DNA of 41,525 bases, taken from contig CAJQNK010000010.1 in NCBI GenBank assembly GCA_905479655.1, positions 1-41,525 of the forward strand, written 5' to 3'. Below the pieces are notes generated by a model that was not told where the DNA came from, did not search any database, and saw only the letters and a list, made by a program, of their open reading frames with translations. How positions within the stretch are numbered: position 1 is the stretch's first letter; each line of letters begins with the position of its first letter. Source of the stretch: an uncultured bacterium. GTDB taxonomy: Bacteria; Acidobacteriota; Thermoanaerobaculia; Multivoradales; JAHEKO01. Positions 25,486 to 34,023 of this stretch are shown here, in pieces. The position numbers were made by a program, and so were the translations under genes.

Positions 25486-26562
25486 CTACCCCAACAACCC
25501 CTCGAGCCTCGCCACCGACCGCTCCACCGTGAACTCCGCCACCGCCTCCGCCCCGGCCCGGGCGAGACGCCAGCGGTCGGCGTACTGCTCGACCAGCTCG
25601 ACAACCGCGTCCGCGAGTCGCTCCGGGTGAGACGGCGCCAGCACCCGCGCCGTCTCGCCGTCCCTCGCGTACAGGCGGTTGCCGACGGAGTCCGTGCACA
25701 CGAGCGCCGCACCGCAGGCCATGGCCTCCATCCCCGGTAGTCCCCAGCCCTCGTGGTGCGAGGGATGGACGAAGATCGCGAGGTCGTTGTAGTAGAGGCG
25801 GAGAGCGGCCGTGTCCGGCACCCGCACCCTCTCGATCCATCCCGGCAGCGACCCGTGCCAGTCGCGCACCAGGGCGCGCGCCCGCAGCTTGCCGCCCAGA
25901 CGCTGGTACACGCGCGTCAGCGCCTCGAGCGCGTCCTCGGTCCCCTTCGCCGCCTCGGAACGGACCGGGAAGCCGATCAGAGCCGAGTGGCGTCGCTCGA
26001 TCGGGACATCGACACCGAACTCCTCGGCATCCAGCCCGCAGGGGACGAGACCGACGGGGGTGCGGCCGGCGCTCCGGATCATGCGCTCCACCGACGGCGA
26101 GGTGGCGATGAGCGGCAGCCCCGACCGTAGGGCCTCTTCGACGTCTCGCCGAACCCTCTCGGAGCCTCCCTGCCAGAACTCGTAGTCGAACACGACCATC
26201 GCGCGGCGGCCCCGCGACGGCGGGAGCTCCCGGGCGAACGACGCCGTCTGCCAGGCGGTCGCCAGTGTCACGTCGGCCGGCGGCACGTTCTTGGAGGAGA
26301 GGTCGGGCACCACGAGGAAGCGCACGGTCTCCGCGATGCGATGCCACCGCACCTGGCTCGCCCATGGCCGCTGGAGACCGTCGATCCACAGCCTCCTCTC
26401 CCGCTCCTCGTCGCTGTCGCGCGCGGGCGTCAGGCTCACGGGATGCAGCACCGTGACCTCGTGCCCGCGCCCGGCCAGCCCGTTGGCGTACTGGTAGTGG
26501 ACCTTGTACCCGCCGACGGGGAGCTCCCACGAAGCGGGCGGCAGCAGGTAGTTGACCCTCAC
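25486..26562 (-). CDS. Family 4 glycosyltransferase
   Basis: A 358-residue GT-B enzyme. The N-terminal glycine-rich acceptor-side loop is PVGGYKVHYQYANGLAGRGH. The C-terminal nucleotide-sugar domain has IGFPVRSEAAKGTEDALEAL and the retaining EX7E-type motif HEGWGLPGMEAMACGAALV. LVPCGLDAEEFGV is the usual interdomain linker. It probably builds a surface polysaccharide or glycolipid; donor and acceptor are unknown. It stands alone between a convergent BNR gene and an upstream gene on the same strand. Confidence 0.88.
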   Translation of the reverse strand: MRVNYLLPPASWELPVGGYKVHYQYANGLAGRGHEVTVLHPVSLTPARDSDEERERRLWIDGLQRPWASQVRWHRIAETVRFLVVPDLSSKNVPPADVTLATAWQTASFARELPPSRGRRAMVVFDYEFWQGGSERVRRDVEEALRSGLPLIATSPSVERMIRSAGRTPVGLVPCGLDAEEFGVDVPIERRHSALIGFPVRSEAAKGTEDALEALTRVYQRLGGKLRARALVRDWHGSLPGWIERVRVPDTAALRLYYNDLAIFVHPSHHEGWGLPGMEAMACGAALVCTDSVGNRLYARDGETARVLAPSHPERLADAVVELVEQYADRWRLARAGAEAVAEFTVERSVARLEGLLG

Positions 26563-26614
26563 GGCGCCACCGCAACCGATCCGGGAGCCGGGATCCGGGA
26601 CACGAGCCCCGGCC

Positions 26615-27223
26615 CTACTCCCCCGCGGCCTCTCCCTCGGCCTGCACCACCATCACGTGGGCCCACGGCTTGCCCTCGGACATGATCCAGGGCCCTCCGG
26701 GGACGAGGGCCTCGGTCGGTAGGCCGGTGGTCTCCGCGGTGGCGTAGGGGATGTACAGAACCGTCACCCGGTTGCCTTCGCTCAGGCCGCCGCCCTCGGG
26801 GCGGTAGCTGCCCAGGGGGCCGGTGAGGGAGTAGAGGGCGGTCGGGCCCTCCGGCATGGCCAGGGTTCCGGCCTCGATCTCCTCCTCGCGAATCCGCAGG
26901 ACCTCGTCGCGCTCCGCTCCGCCGGCTCGCAACTCACGGCCCCGGGCCATGAACGGCTCGAGAGAGCGGTGGTAGCAGGCGACGTGGAACCGCTCGTCGG
27001 TCGGATCGTCGGCCAGGCAGACGAGGTCGCCCTGCCCCTTGTGCAGCACCTCGAGGGAGCCCTCCGGGCCGTAGCCGAGGACGGTGGCGGAGTCTCTCTG
27101 GTCGGCCGGCGCCGGCGCCACGGCCGCCGCGATCTGCTGGTCGGCCGGAGGAGGCGCCGCGACGGCGGCGGCCGCGACGAGGAGCAGGGCCAGGGGGACG
27201 GCGGTGGGGTACGGCGGCTTCAT
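26615..27223 (-). CDS. Secreted protein of unknown function
   Basis: A 202-residue exported protein. The signal peptide is AVPLALLLVAAAAVAAPPPA. The mature part contains LEVLHKGQGDLVCLADDP, FHVACYHRSLEPFMARGREL and, near the end, NRVTVLYIPYATAETTGLPT followed by PGGPWIMSEGKPWAHVMV. Two cysteines could form a disulphide. I do not recognise a characterised family. It is divergent from the CRTAC1 gene, with about 100 bases between the start codons that must hold both promoters. Confidence 0.7.
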   Translation of the reverse strand: MKPPYPTAVPLALLLVAAAAVAAPPPADQQIAAAVAPAPADQRDSATVLGYGPEGSLEVLHKGQGDLVCLADDPTDERFHVACYHRSLEPFMARGRELRAGGAERDEVLRIREEEIEAGTLAMPEGPTALYSLTGPLGSYRPEGGGLSEGNRVTVLYIPYATAETTGLPTEALVPGGPWIMSEGKPWAHVMVVQAEGEAAGE

Positions 27224-27325
27224 GTCGGGCCTCCGGGGATCGTCGGGGTGGATCTGTCTGGTGCAGAGCGCGCCTCATCCTAACCTCTCGGGAGCGGGGC
27301 GAAGGTCAGGCTAAGATCGACAGCC

Positions 27326-29068
27326 ATGATGATCGCCGGACGGCTCTCGGGTCCGCTCCTCCTCCTCGCCGCGCTGACGCCCGCCGCGGCCAGCCCGGGG
27401 CAGCCGCCGCTGGTCGACGTCACGGCGGAGGCGGGCCTGGAGTTCGTCCATTTCAGCGGCATGACGGGGCACTACTACTTCGCGGAGATCATGGGCGCCG
27501 GGGGCGGCATCCTGGACTACGACGGAGACGGAGATCCGGACCTGTATCTCGTCCAGGGGGCGAGCTTCGGCGACGACCCGGTCTCCGCCGCCCTCCGTCC
27601 TCCCGTCCACCCGCTGCCACTGACCGATCGTCTGTACCGCAACGACGGCGTCGTCGACTCGCCGCTCGGCCCGACGCCCCGATTCGTGGACGTCACCGAC
27701 TCCGCGGGCCTGACCGCGGCCCTCGGCGCGGCCGGCTACGGCATGGGGATCCTCGCCGGCGACCTCGACGACGACGGCGATCCCGATCTCTACCGCACCG
27801 CCCTCGGGTCCAACACCCGGCTGGTCAACCAGGGGGACGGGACGTTCGCCGCCCTTCCCGACGCCGGCGGCGCCCAAGACACCCGGTGGTCGACCGCCGC
27901 CTCCCTGTTCGACGCCGAGGGCGACGGCGACCTCGACCTCTGGGTGGGCAACTACGTGGCGTGGACCGTCTCCGAGCACCGGGTCTGCCGGAGCGTGCGC
28001 GGCGAGGACGACTGGTGCGGGCCCCTCGCCTACCCGCCGGTCGCCGACCGTCTGTTCTGCAACGAAGGCGGGCGCTTCGAGGACGTGACCACACGGGCCC
28101 TGGAGGGCATGGAGGACCGCGCCACCCTGGGAGCCGCCAGCGGCGACTTCGACGGGGACGGCGACCTGGACCTCTACGTCGCCGCCGATCTCATGCCGAA
28201 CGGCCTGTGGCTCAACCGGGGCGACGGGACCTTCACCGATGAGGCCCTGCTGGGCGGCGCGGCCACGGCCGGCGACGGCTCGCTGGAGTCGTCCATGGGG
28301 GTCGCGGCCGTCGACCTGGACGACGACGGGGACGAGGACCTGTTCACCACCCACGTCGTCGAACAGACCAACACCCTCTACCTGAACGACGGGGACGCCC
28401 TGTTCACCGACCGCAGTCGCGAGAGCGGCCTCGGCGGCCCCAGCTGGAACGCCACCGGCTTCGGCGTCGTCTTCCTCGACCTGGATCCCGACGGGCTGCT
28501 GGATGCGGTGGTCGTCAACGGCGCCGTCAACACCCAACCGGCACAACGGGCGGCCGGCGACGACCTGCCGCTCCACCAGCGCGACCAGGTCTTTCGCAAC
28601 CTGGGAGACGGACGGTTCGAGGAGATCTCCGACACCGCCGGAGGGCCCTTCGAGCGCTCCGAAGTGGGCCGCGGGCTCGCCGTCGGCGACGTGGACCTCG
28701 ACGGCGACGACGACCTGCTCCTGACCAACAACTCGGGGCCCGCCCGGCTCCTGCGCAACGACGGGGCCGACGGCGGCGAGTGGATCGCCTTCCGTCTCCT
28801 CTCGGCCTCCGGCCGTGACGCCCTGGGCGCGGAGGTCGTCGCGCGGACGTCCGGCGCCGCCCCCAGGCTCCGGCGGATCCGGACCGGCGGCAGCTACCTG
28901 TCGTCCCGCCAGCCCCGCGCCATCTTCGGCCTCGGCCCGCCATCCGGCGACGGGACGGCGGACCGGGTCGACGTCCGCCTGCGCTGGCCGGAGGGTGCGC
29001 GTCTCGAGATGCGCGGGCTCGCCGCCGGCCGCACCTACCTCGTCCCCTACCCGGGAGGCCCCTCATGA
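27326..29068 (+). CDS. CRTAC1/UnbV-type secreted FG-GAP propeller protein
   Basis: A 580-residue exported protein (signal peptide LLLLAALTPAAASPG). After VDVTAEAGLEFVHFSGMTGH come calcium-binding FG-GAP blades: DYDGDGDPDLYLV, DLDDDGDPDLY, DAEGDGDLDLWV, DFDGDGDLDLYV, DLDDDGDEDLFTT, DLDPDGLLDAVVV and DLDGDDDLLLTNN, i.e. a seven-bladed propeller. The C-terminal ASPIC/UnbV domain is in RRIRTGGSYLSSRQPRAIFG and VDVRLRWPEG. Its stop overlaps the TPR gene start (ATGA, 29065-29068); this CRTAC1-TPR pairing recurs in environmental bacteria. The role is unknown, probably in surface recognition. Confidence 0.88.
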   Translation: MMIAGRLSGPLLLLAALTPAAASPGQPPLVDVTAEAGLEFVHFSGMTGHYYFAEIMGAGGGILDYDGDGDPDLYLVQGASFGDDPVSAALRPPVHPLPLTDRLYRNDGVVDSPLGPTPRFVDVTDSAGLTAALGAAGYGMGILAGDLDDDGDPDLYRTALGSNTRLVNQGDGTFAALPDAGGAQDTRWSTAASLFDAEGDGDLDLWVGNYVAWTVSEHRVCRSVRGEDDWCGPLAYPPVADRLFCNEGGRFEDVTTRALEGMEDRATLGAASGDFDGDGDLDLYVAADLMPNGLWLNRGDGTFTDEALLGGAATAGDGSLESSMGVAAVDLDDDGDEDLFTTHVVEQTNTLYLNDGDALFTDRSRESGLGGPSWNATGFGVVFLDLDPDGLLDAVVVNGAVNTQPAQRAAGDDLPLHQRDQVFRNLGDGRFEEISDTAGGPFERSEVGRGLAVGDVDLDGDDDLLLTNNSGPARLLRNDGADGGEWIAFRLLSASGRDALGAEVVARTSGAAPRLRRIRTGGSYLSSRQPRAIFGLGPPSGDGTADRVDVRLRWPEGARLEMRGLAAGRTYLVPYPGGPS

Positions 29069-31056
29069 ACCTCACCTCCGGCCCCCGACCCGGCCACCCA
29101 CCCGGCCACCACCTAGCGCCATGCCTGCTCGCCCTCCTGCTGCTCGGGGGCTGGCTCCCCGCCGCCGCCCAGAGGATGGAGCTGCGCACCGTGCCTCATC
29201 CCGACACCGCGGCGCTGGAGCCCGCGGTCGCGGACGAGATCGAGCGCGCGCGAGCGGCGATGGAGAGGGCCCCCGACAACGCCGCACCCTGGGCCGCCCT
29301 GGGCGCGGCCTACCTGACCTACGAGTTGACCGAGGCGGCCGAGGGGGCCCTCGCCAACGCCGTCACCCTCGCCCCGGAGGACATCGACAGCGCCTACTAC
29401 CTCGGGCTGCTGCTCCAGCGACAGGGGCGCTTCGACGAGGCGGCGGAGCGCTTCCGACAGGCCCTCGAGGTCGACCCCGGGGACGCCCCGTCCCGGATCC
29501 GCCTGGCAGAGACGCTGTTCGAGGCCGGCGACCTCGGGGCGGCGCGGGAGGCCTTCGCCGAGGCCGCCGGTCACGCGGAAACCGAGGCCGCGGCGATGTG
29601 GGGTCTGGGTCGCATCGCCGCCTCCGAGGGCGAGGCCGTCGGCGCGGTCGCGCGCTTCGAGCGGGTCCTCGAGCTCCAGCCCCAGGCCGACACCGTGCGC
29701 CACCCCCTGGGCCTCGCCTATCGCGACCTCGGCCGGACGGACGCGGCGCGCAGGGAGCTCGCCGCGGCGGGTCAGGTGCCGGTCCGCTTCGCCGACCCGC
29801 GGGCGGCGCGCCTCGTGCCGGGCGGCGCCGCCGCCGCCCTGCGGCGGGGTGTGCAGGCCGCCACCTCGGAGCGCTGGGATCTGGCGGAGCGGCAGTACCG
29901 CGAGGCCGTCGCGCTCGCTCCGGAGGACCCGGCCGTCCACCGCCACCTCGCAGGGGCCCTCATGCGCCTCGGCCGGGTCGAAGAGGCGATCGAGGAGTAC
30001 GAGACCACCCTGCGTCTCGACCCCGACATCGCCCGGTCACACCTCGCCCTGGGCGACGCCCTGACCCGTCGCGAGGGTCCCTCCGAGGCTGCCCTGGCGA
30101 GTCTGCGCCGCGCGACCGAGCTCGACCCCGACCTGTTCGCGGCCCAGCTCCACCTGGGCGAGGTGGCGCTGCGGGCCGGACGACCGGCCGTGGCCCTGGA
30201 CCCCCTGCGTCGCGCCGTGGAGCTCGATCCCCAGAGTCGCTTCGCGCGCCTCGGGCTCTCCCGGGCCCTGGCCCGGACGGGAGACGGAGCCGCCGCCGAG
30301 GCGCAGCTCCGCCGGCTCCTCGAGATCGACCCGGGCGACGCGAACGCCACCGCCGAGCTCGCGCCGTTGCTGCTCTCGGGGGGGCGGCCGGAGGAGGCCG
30401 CGGCGGTGGTCGAGACGGGGCTCGCAGCGGTCGAGGAGGGCCCGCAGAGGGAGGCGCTGAGGATCGTGCGGGGCGACCTGCACATGGCCGCCGGCGACCT
30501 GCCGGCGGCGGTGGAGGAGTACCGACGGGCGCTCCAGGTGGTGCCCGATCAGTCGCGGGCCTGGTTCAACCTCGGCACCGCCCTGGCCCGCCTCGGACGG
30601 CCGGACGAGGCCGCGGAGGCCCTCGAGCAGGCGGTCGCGGGAGGGATCGAGGATCCGACGGCGGAGCTGGCCCTCGCCGTCGCCCGCCTCGAGGCCGAGC
30701 GCTGGCGCGACGCCCGCGGCGGCCTCGAGGAGGCCGTCGCCGGCGGACGGGCCACCCCGCCGCTCCGCAACCTCCTGGCCCGCCTGCTCGCCACCTGCCC
30801 CGACGACTCCGTGCGCGACGGGGAGAGGGCGCTGGAGCTCGCCTCGGAGCTGCTGGCCGAGACGCCGACGCCCGGGCACGCGGAGACAGTGGCGATGGCG
30901 CTGGCGGAGCTCGGCCGGTTCGAGGAGGCGGCCGCCCTCCAGGAACAGCTCCTCGCGCAGGTCGAGGCGGCCGGCCACGACGAGCTCACCCCGCCGATCC
31001 GGGCGCGCCTCGAGAGGTACCGCCGCGGGGACGCCGAGCGTCGCGGCTGGCGGTGA
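29065..31056 (+). CDS. Exported TPR-repeat protein
   Basis: A 663-residue protein with an N-terminal signal segment (LAPCLLALLLLGGWLPAAA). Almost all the rest is tetratricopeptide repeats: for example AAPWAALGAAYLTYELTEAA, YYLGLLLQRQGRFDEAAERF, HRHLAGALMRLGRVEEAIEE, AQLHLGEVALRAGRPAVALD and WFNLGTALARLGRPDEAAEA. A middle part (about 235-265) is not repetitive. TPR proteins are scaffolds; coupled translation with the CRTAC1 gene suggests the two proteins act together outside the cytoplasm. Confidence 0.87.
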   Translation: MNLTSGPRPGHPPGHHLAPCLLALLLLGGWLPAAAQRMELRTVPHPDTAALEPAVADEIERARAAMERAPDNAAPWAALGAAYLTYELTEAAEGALANAVTLAPEDIDSAYYLGLLLQRQGRFDEAAERFRQALEVDPGDAPSRIRLAETLFEAGDLGAAREAFAEAAGHAETEAAAMWGLGRIAASEGEAVGAVARFERVLELQPQADTVRHPLGLAYRDLGRTDAARRELAAAGQVPVRFADPRAARLVPGGAAAALRRGVQAATSERWDLAERQYREAVALAPEDPAVHRHLAGALMRLGRVEEAIEEYETTLRLDPDIARSHLALGDALTRREGPSEAALASLRRATELDPDLFAAQLHLGEVALRAGRPAVALDPLRRAVELDPQSRFARLGLSRALARTGDGAAAEAQLRRLLEIDPGDANATAELAPLLLSGGRPEEAAAVVETGLAAVEEGPQREALRIVRGDLHMAAGDLPAAVEEYRRALQVVPDQSRAWFNLGTALARLGRPDEAAEALEQAVAGGIEDPTAELALAVARLEAERWRDARGGLEEAVAGGRATPPLRNLLARLLATCPDDSVRDGERALELASELLAETPTPGHAETVAMALAELGRFEEAAALQEQLLAQVEAAGHDELTPPIRARLERYRRGDAERRGWR

Positions 31057-31140
31057 TAGGTTCGCGCCTCGTGATTCGTCGGTCTCCGCTCCCCGATCAC
31101 TCCTGGGGGGCGGTGTGACAGCTCGGAAAGGGGCCCTACC

Positions 31141-32829
31141 GTGTTTCGGAACCTGTTCTCCATCCTCCTCCTCGTGGCGCTGACCGGCGCCTGCGGGGAA
31201 CCGGCGCCGGAACCCGCGGACCTCGTTCTCACCGGCGGCAAGATCATCACCCTGGACTCCGACCGCCCGGAGGCCGAAGCCCTGGCGGCCGTGGGTCAGC
31301 GCATCGTGGCGCTGGGCTCGGCGGACGAGATCGCCCGCTACGTCGGACCCGAGACCGAGGTCGTCGAGCTCGACGGCGCCATCGCGGTGCCGGGACTGAT
31401 CGAGGGCCACGGTCACTTCCTGGGAGTGGGCCTGGCCCGCATGCAGCTCGACCTGCGCGGCGCCGAAAGCTGGGAGCAGATCGTCGACCAGGTGGCTTCG
31501 GCGGTGGCGACCGCCGAGCCCGGGCAGTGGATCGAGGGCCGGGGCTGGCACCAGGAGAAGTGGCGGACGACGCCGGAGCCGAACGTCGACGGCCTGCCCA
31601 CGCACGCGAGCCTCTCGGCCGTCTCGCCCGACAACCCGGTCGTCCTGCGCCACGCCTCGGGCCACGCCTCTTTCGCCAACGCGAAGGCCATGGAGCTCGG
31701 CGGCGTCACGACCGGGACCCCGGATCCCGAGGGCGGCACCATCGTTCGCGGAGCCGGGGGCGAGGCGATCGGCGTCTTTCGCGAGACCGCCATGGGCCTC
31801 GTGTCCCGGCGCACGCCGTTCACGGAGGCGGAGCGCCGGCGCATGGCGGAGCTCGCAGCCGAGGAGGCGCTCGCCAAGGGGATCACGTCGTTCCAGGACG
31901 CCGGATCGAGCGTGAACGAGGTCCGCCTCTTCCGGCAACTCGCCGACGAAGGCGCGCTCCCCCTCCGTCTCTGGGTCATGATCCGCGACTCGAACGCGGC
32001 GATCCGGGAGGCCCTGCCGGAGATCCGGAGGGTCGGTTACGCCGACGGCTACCTCACCGTCCGGGCCATCAAGCACTCGATCGACGGCGCGCTGGGCTCC
32101 CACGGGGCCTGGCTGCTGGAGCCCTACGCCGACCTGCCCTCCTCCACCGGGCTCAACACGACCCCGGTCTCCAGCATCGAGGAGAGCGCGGCGATCGCCC
32201 TCGAGAACGACCTCCAGCTCTGTGTCCACGCCATCGGCGACCGGGCGAACCGGGAGACGCTGGACCTCTTCGAGCGGGCCTTCGAGGGCCGGGACGGCGC
32301 CGCCCTCCGCTGGCGGGTGGAGCATGCGCAGCACCTCCACCCCGACGACATCCCGCGCTTCGCCGAGCTCGGGGTGGTGGCCTCGATGCAGGCCGTCCAC
32401 TGCACCTCGGACGGCCCGTGGGTGCCCGTGAGACTCGGAGACCAGCGCGCGGCGGACGGTGCCTACGTCTGGCGCACGCTCATCGACTCCGGGGCCCTGG
32501 TCACCAACGGCACCGACGCGCCGGTCGAGGACGTGGACCCTCTGCCCAGCCTCTACGCCGCGGTCAGCCGGCGCATGGCGAACGGCGAGACCTTCTACCC
32601 CGCCCAGGTCATGACGCCCCGGGAGGCGCTGGCCTCCTACACGATCAACAACGCCCGGGCGGCCTTCGAGGAGGACGAGAAGGGCACGCTCGAGGTCGGC
32701 AAGCTGGCCGACGTCACCGTGCTGGACCGGAACCTGCTCGAAGCGACGCCGGAGGAGATCGCCGGGGCGAAGGTGCTGTGGACGATCGTGGGCGGCGAGG
32801 TGAGGTACTCGGCGGACGAGGGCCGATGA
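31141..32829 (+). CDS. Lipoprotein amidohydrolase (amidohydrolase 3 / YtcJ type)
   Basis: A 562-residue protein starting at GTG 31141 with GGAAAGGGG upstream. LFSILLLVALTGAC is a lipoprotein signal with lipobox LTGAC. The metal-dependent barrel has the HxH motif in PGLIEGHGHFLG, later His ligands in CVHAIGDRAN and WRVEHAQHLHPDD, and the Asp in TNGTDAPVEDVDPL. DLVLTGGKIITLD and LEVGKLADVTVLD form the flanking beta-sandwich. The family hydrolyses C-N bonds of amides or cyclic compounds; the substrate is unknown. The lipoprotein signal places it at the membrane, facing the periplasm. Confidence 0.9.
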   Translation: MFRNLFSILLLVALTGACGEPAPEPADLVLTGGKIITLDSDRPEAEALAAVGQRIVALGSADEIARYVGPETEVVELDGAIAVPGLIEGHGHFLGVGLARMQLDLRGAESWEQIVDQVASAVATAEPGQWIEGRGWHQEKWRTTPEPNVDGLPTHASLSAVSPDNPVVLRHASGHASFANAKAMELGGVTTGTPDPEGGTIVRGAGGEAIGVFRETAMGLVSRRTPFTEAERRRMAELAAEEALAKGITSFQDAGSSVNEVRLFRQLADEGALPLRLWVMIRDSNAAIREALPEIRRVGYADGYLTVRAIKHSIDGALGSHGAWLLEPYADLPSSTGLNTTPVSSIEESAAIALENDLQLCVHAIGDRANRETLDLFERAFEGRDGAALRWRVEHAQHLHPDDIPRFAELGVVASMQAVHCTSDGPWVPVRLGDQRAADGAYVWRTLIDSGALVTNGTDAPVEDVDPLPSLYAAVSRRMANGETFYPAQVMTPREALASYTINNARAAFEEDEKGTLEVGKLADVTVLDRNLLEATPEEIAGAKVLWTIVGGEVRYSADEGR

Positions 32830-32934
32830 ACCGGCTGGTCTGATCTCCGGCGCCCCTGGGTTCCACCCCCGCGAGGCCGAGCGGTCCGAGCCTGCGAGCA
32901 CTCCGAGCGAAGCGACGGTTTTCCGCCGCCGCTC

Positions 32935-33032
32935 ACTCGGACGAGAGGAGCTGACCCGCCCCCTCCACCACGAAGACCCCCTCCACCTCCACCTCGGCCC
33001 CGCGGGCTCCGAAGCCCACCGTGCCGAACGGC
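32935..33032 (-). pseudogene. Possible C-terminal gene remnant
   Basis: The minus strand reads PFGTVGFGARGAEVEVEGV, then FVVEGAGQLLSSE and a stop. The first 24 bases (33009-33032) recur at 34000-34023, where the frame then diverges. It looks like the end of a lost gene; no family is recognised. Confidence 0.3.
33009..33032 (+). repeat. 24-bp direct repeat, left copy
   Basis: CCGAAGCCCACCGTGCCGAA followed by CGGC, identical to 34000-34023. The two copies flank the PIN/Phd toxin-antitoxin module. Confidence 0.85.
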
Positions 33033-33064
33033 TGTCTCCGACACGAATACCCGCAAGAAGGTCG

Positions 33065-33487
33065 TCAGACGAGGGGAGCGAGGCCCTCGGCGCCGGCGAC
33101 GAGCGCCAGGCGGTCGTCGAAACAGGCGAAGGACACAGGCTGGCGGGTCTCCTCGGCCACCAGCAGCGCCGAGGCGAGGTGGACGGCGTCGGCGGCCCGT
33201 AGCGGATGGCTCAGCAGGAGTCGCCGGGCGAGCGCCACGACCGGCGGCACGATCTCGACGACTCTCAGACTCTCGAGGTCGGCCTCGAGGACCTCGAGAA
33301 GGCGGTTTCGCTCGCCAGCCGGGAGCTCGCCCATTCGTGAGCGACGGGCCAGCGCCGACACGATCTCGACCTCTGTCAGGCGGCTGGTGATGTGCACGCC
33401 CTGCCGCAACCACCGTGCCACTCGACGCGAGCCCGGCTCGTCCACGTACCGCTTGACCAGGGCGCTCGCGTCCCAGTAGGCGATCAG
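33065..33487 (-). CDS. PIN-domain toxin (VapC-like), probable CTG start
   Basis: A 140-residue PIN ribonuclease. The essential N-terminal strand IAYWDASALVKRYV lies upstream of the first GTG (33445), so translation must begin earlier. The only suitable place is CTG at 33487-33485, six bases after GGAGGA and overlapping the antitoxin stop as CTGA. Other acidic sites are TEVEIVSALARR, LRAADAVHLASAL and FACFDDRL. It belongs to the VapC class that cuts structured RNA. With its partner it is a complete module. Confidence 0.82.
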   Translation of the reverse strand: MIAYWDASALVKRYVDEPGSRRVARWLRQGVHITSRLTEVEIVSALARRSRMGELPAGERNRLLEVLEADLESLRVVEIVPPVVALARRLLLSHPLRAADAVHLASALLVAEETRQPVSFACFDDRLALVAGAEGLAPLV

Positions 33488-33774
33488 ATGCGGTCCTCCC
33501 GCGAGGCTACGATCTCCCGGGACAGCTCCGGCTCGGGCAGACGGGCCGGAGCGATCTCCGGCAGCGGCCCCGAGCGTACCGGAGCGCTGACCAGACCCCG
33601 TTCGACGAGCGCGGCCAGTGCCCTCTCCGGCTCGTCGTGAGCCTGGGTGATCGGTCTGAGCTCCGCCACCGGACGGCCCCGGTCCGTGACCACGAGCGTC
33701 GCGCCCTCCCGGACCCTGCGCAGGTAGGTTCCCAGGCGGGTCTTGAGCTCGCGTGCACCGACCGTCGTCGCCAT
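33484..33774 (-). CDS. Type II antitoxin, Phd/YefM family
   Basis: A 96-residue antitoxin. TTVGARELKTRLGTYLRRVR and TLVVTDRGRPVAELRPI form the Phd/YefM DNA-binding domain; the tail (EPELSREIVASREDRI) should bind the PIN toxin. Its TGA overlaps the toxin start. Phd-type antitoxins are often paired with PIN toxins. ATG 33774 begins the conserved fold. Confidence 0.85.
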   Translation of the reverse strand: MATTVGARELKTRLGTYLRRVREGATLVVTDRGRPVAELRPITQAHDEPERALAALVERGLVSAPVRSGPLPEIAPARLPEPELSREIVASREDRI

Positions 33775-33868
33775 GAGGTCATTGTAGCCACCAGGCCGCT
33801 CGCGGTCCAGGAGTCGGGGCGCTGCGGCGTCGAGGCCCGCAGACCGCCCCGGGGGTTCAGTCCGGTCG

Positions 33869-33970
33869 CTAGGTCATCGGCTGCCCGCTCTCGAGACCCT
33901 CCAGCTGGCTCTCCAGATTGGCCTGGTTCGCGGTGTCACCCTCGGGCACGTTGACGAGCGCTTCGTGGAG
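33869..33970 (-). pseudogene. Gene remnant, reading frame broken
   Basis: The minus strand reads LHEALVNVPEGDTANQANLE, then SQLEGLESGQPMT and a stop, with coding-like composition. Upstream it runs into the 24-bp repeat region, where the coherent frame (FPGLPFGTVGFGARGA) is a different one, so a frameshift or junction lies near 33975. I do not recognise the family. Confidence 0.35.
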
Positions 33971-33999
33971 GAGTTGGCGGCGCCGGGGCCCCCCGGGCG

Positions 34000-34023
34000 C
34001 CGAAGCCCACCGTGCCGAACGGC
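34000..34023 (+). repeat. 24-bp direct repeat, right copy
   Basis: Identical to 33009-33032, 991 bases away. It lies directly before the nested tandem repeats. Confidence 0.85.

Noticed and set aside
30037..32901. 954-codon minus-strand frame
   Set aside because: It is antisense to the TPR protein and the amidohydrolase, both of which have clear family motifs.
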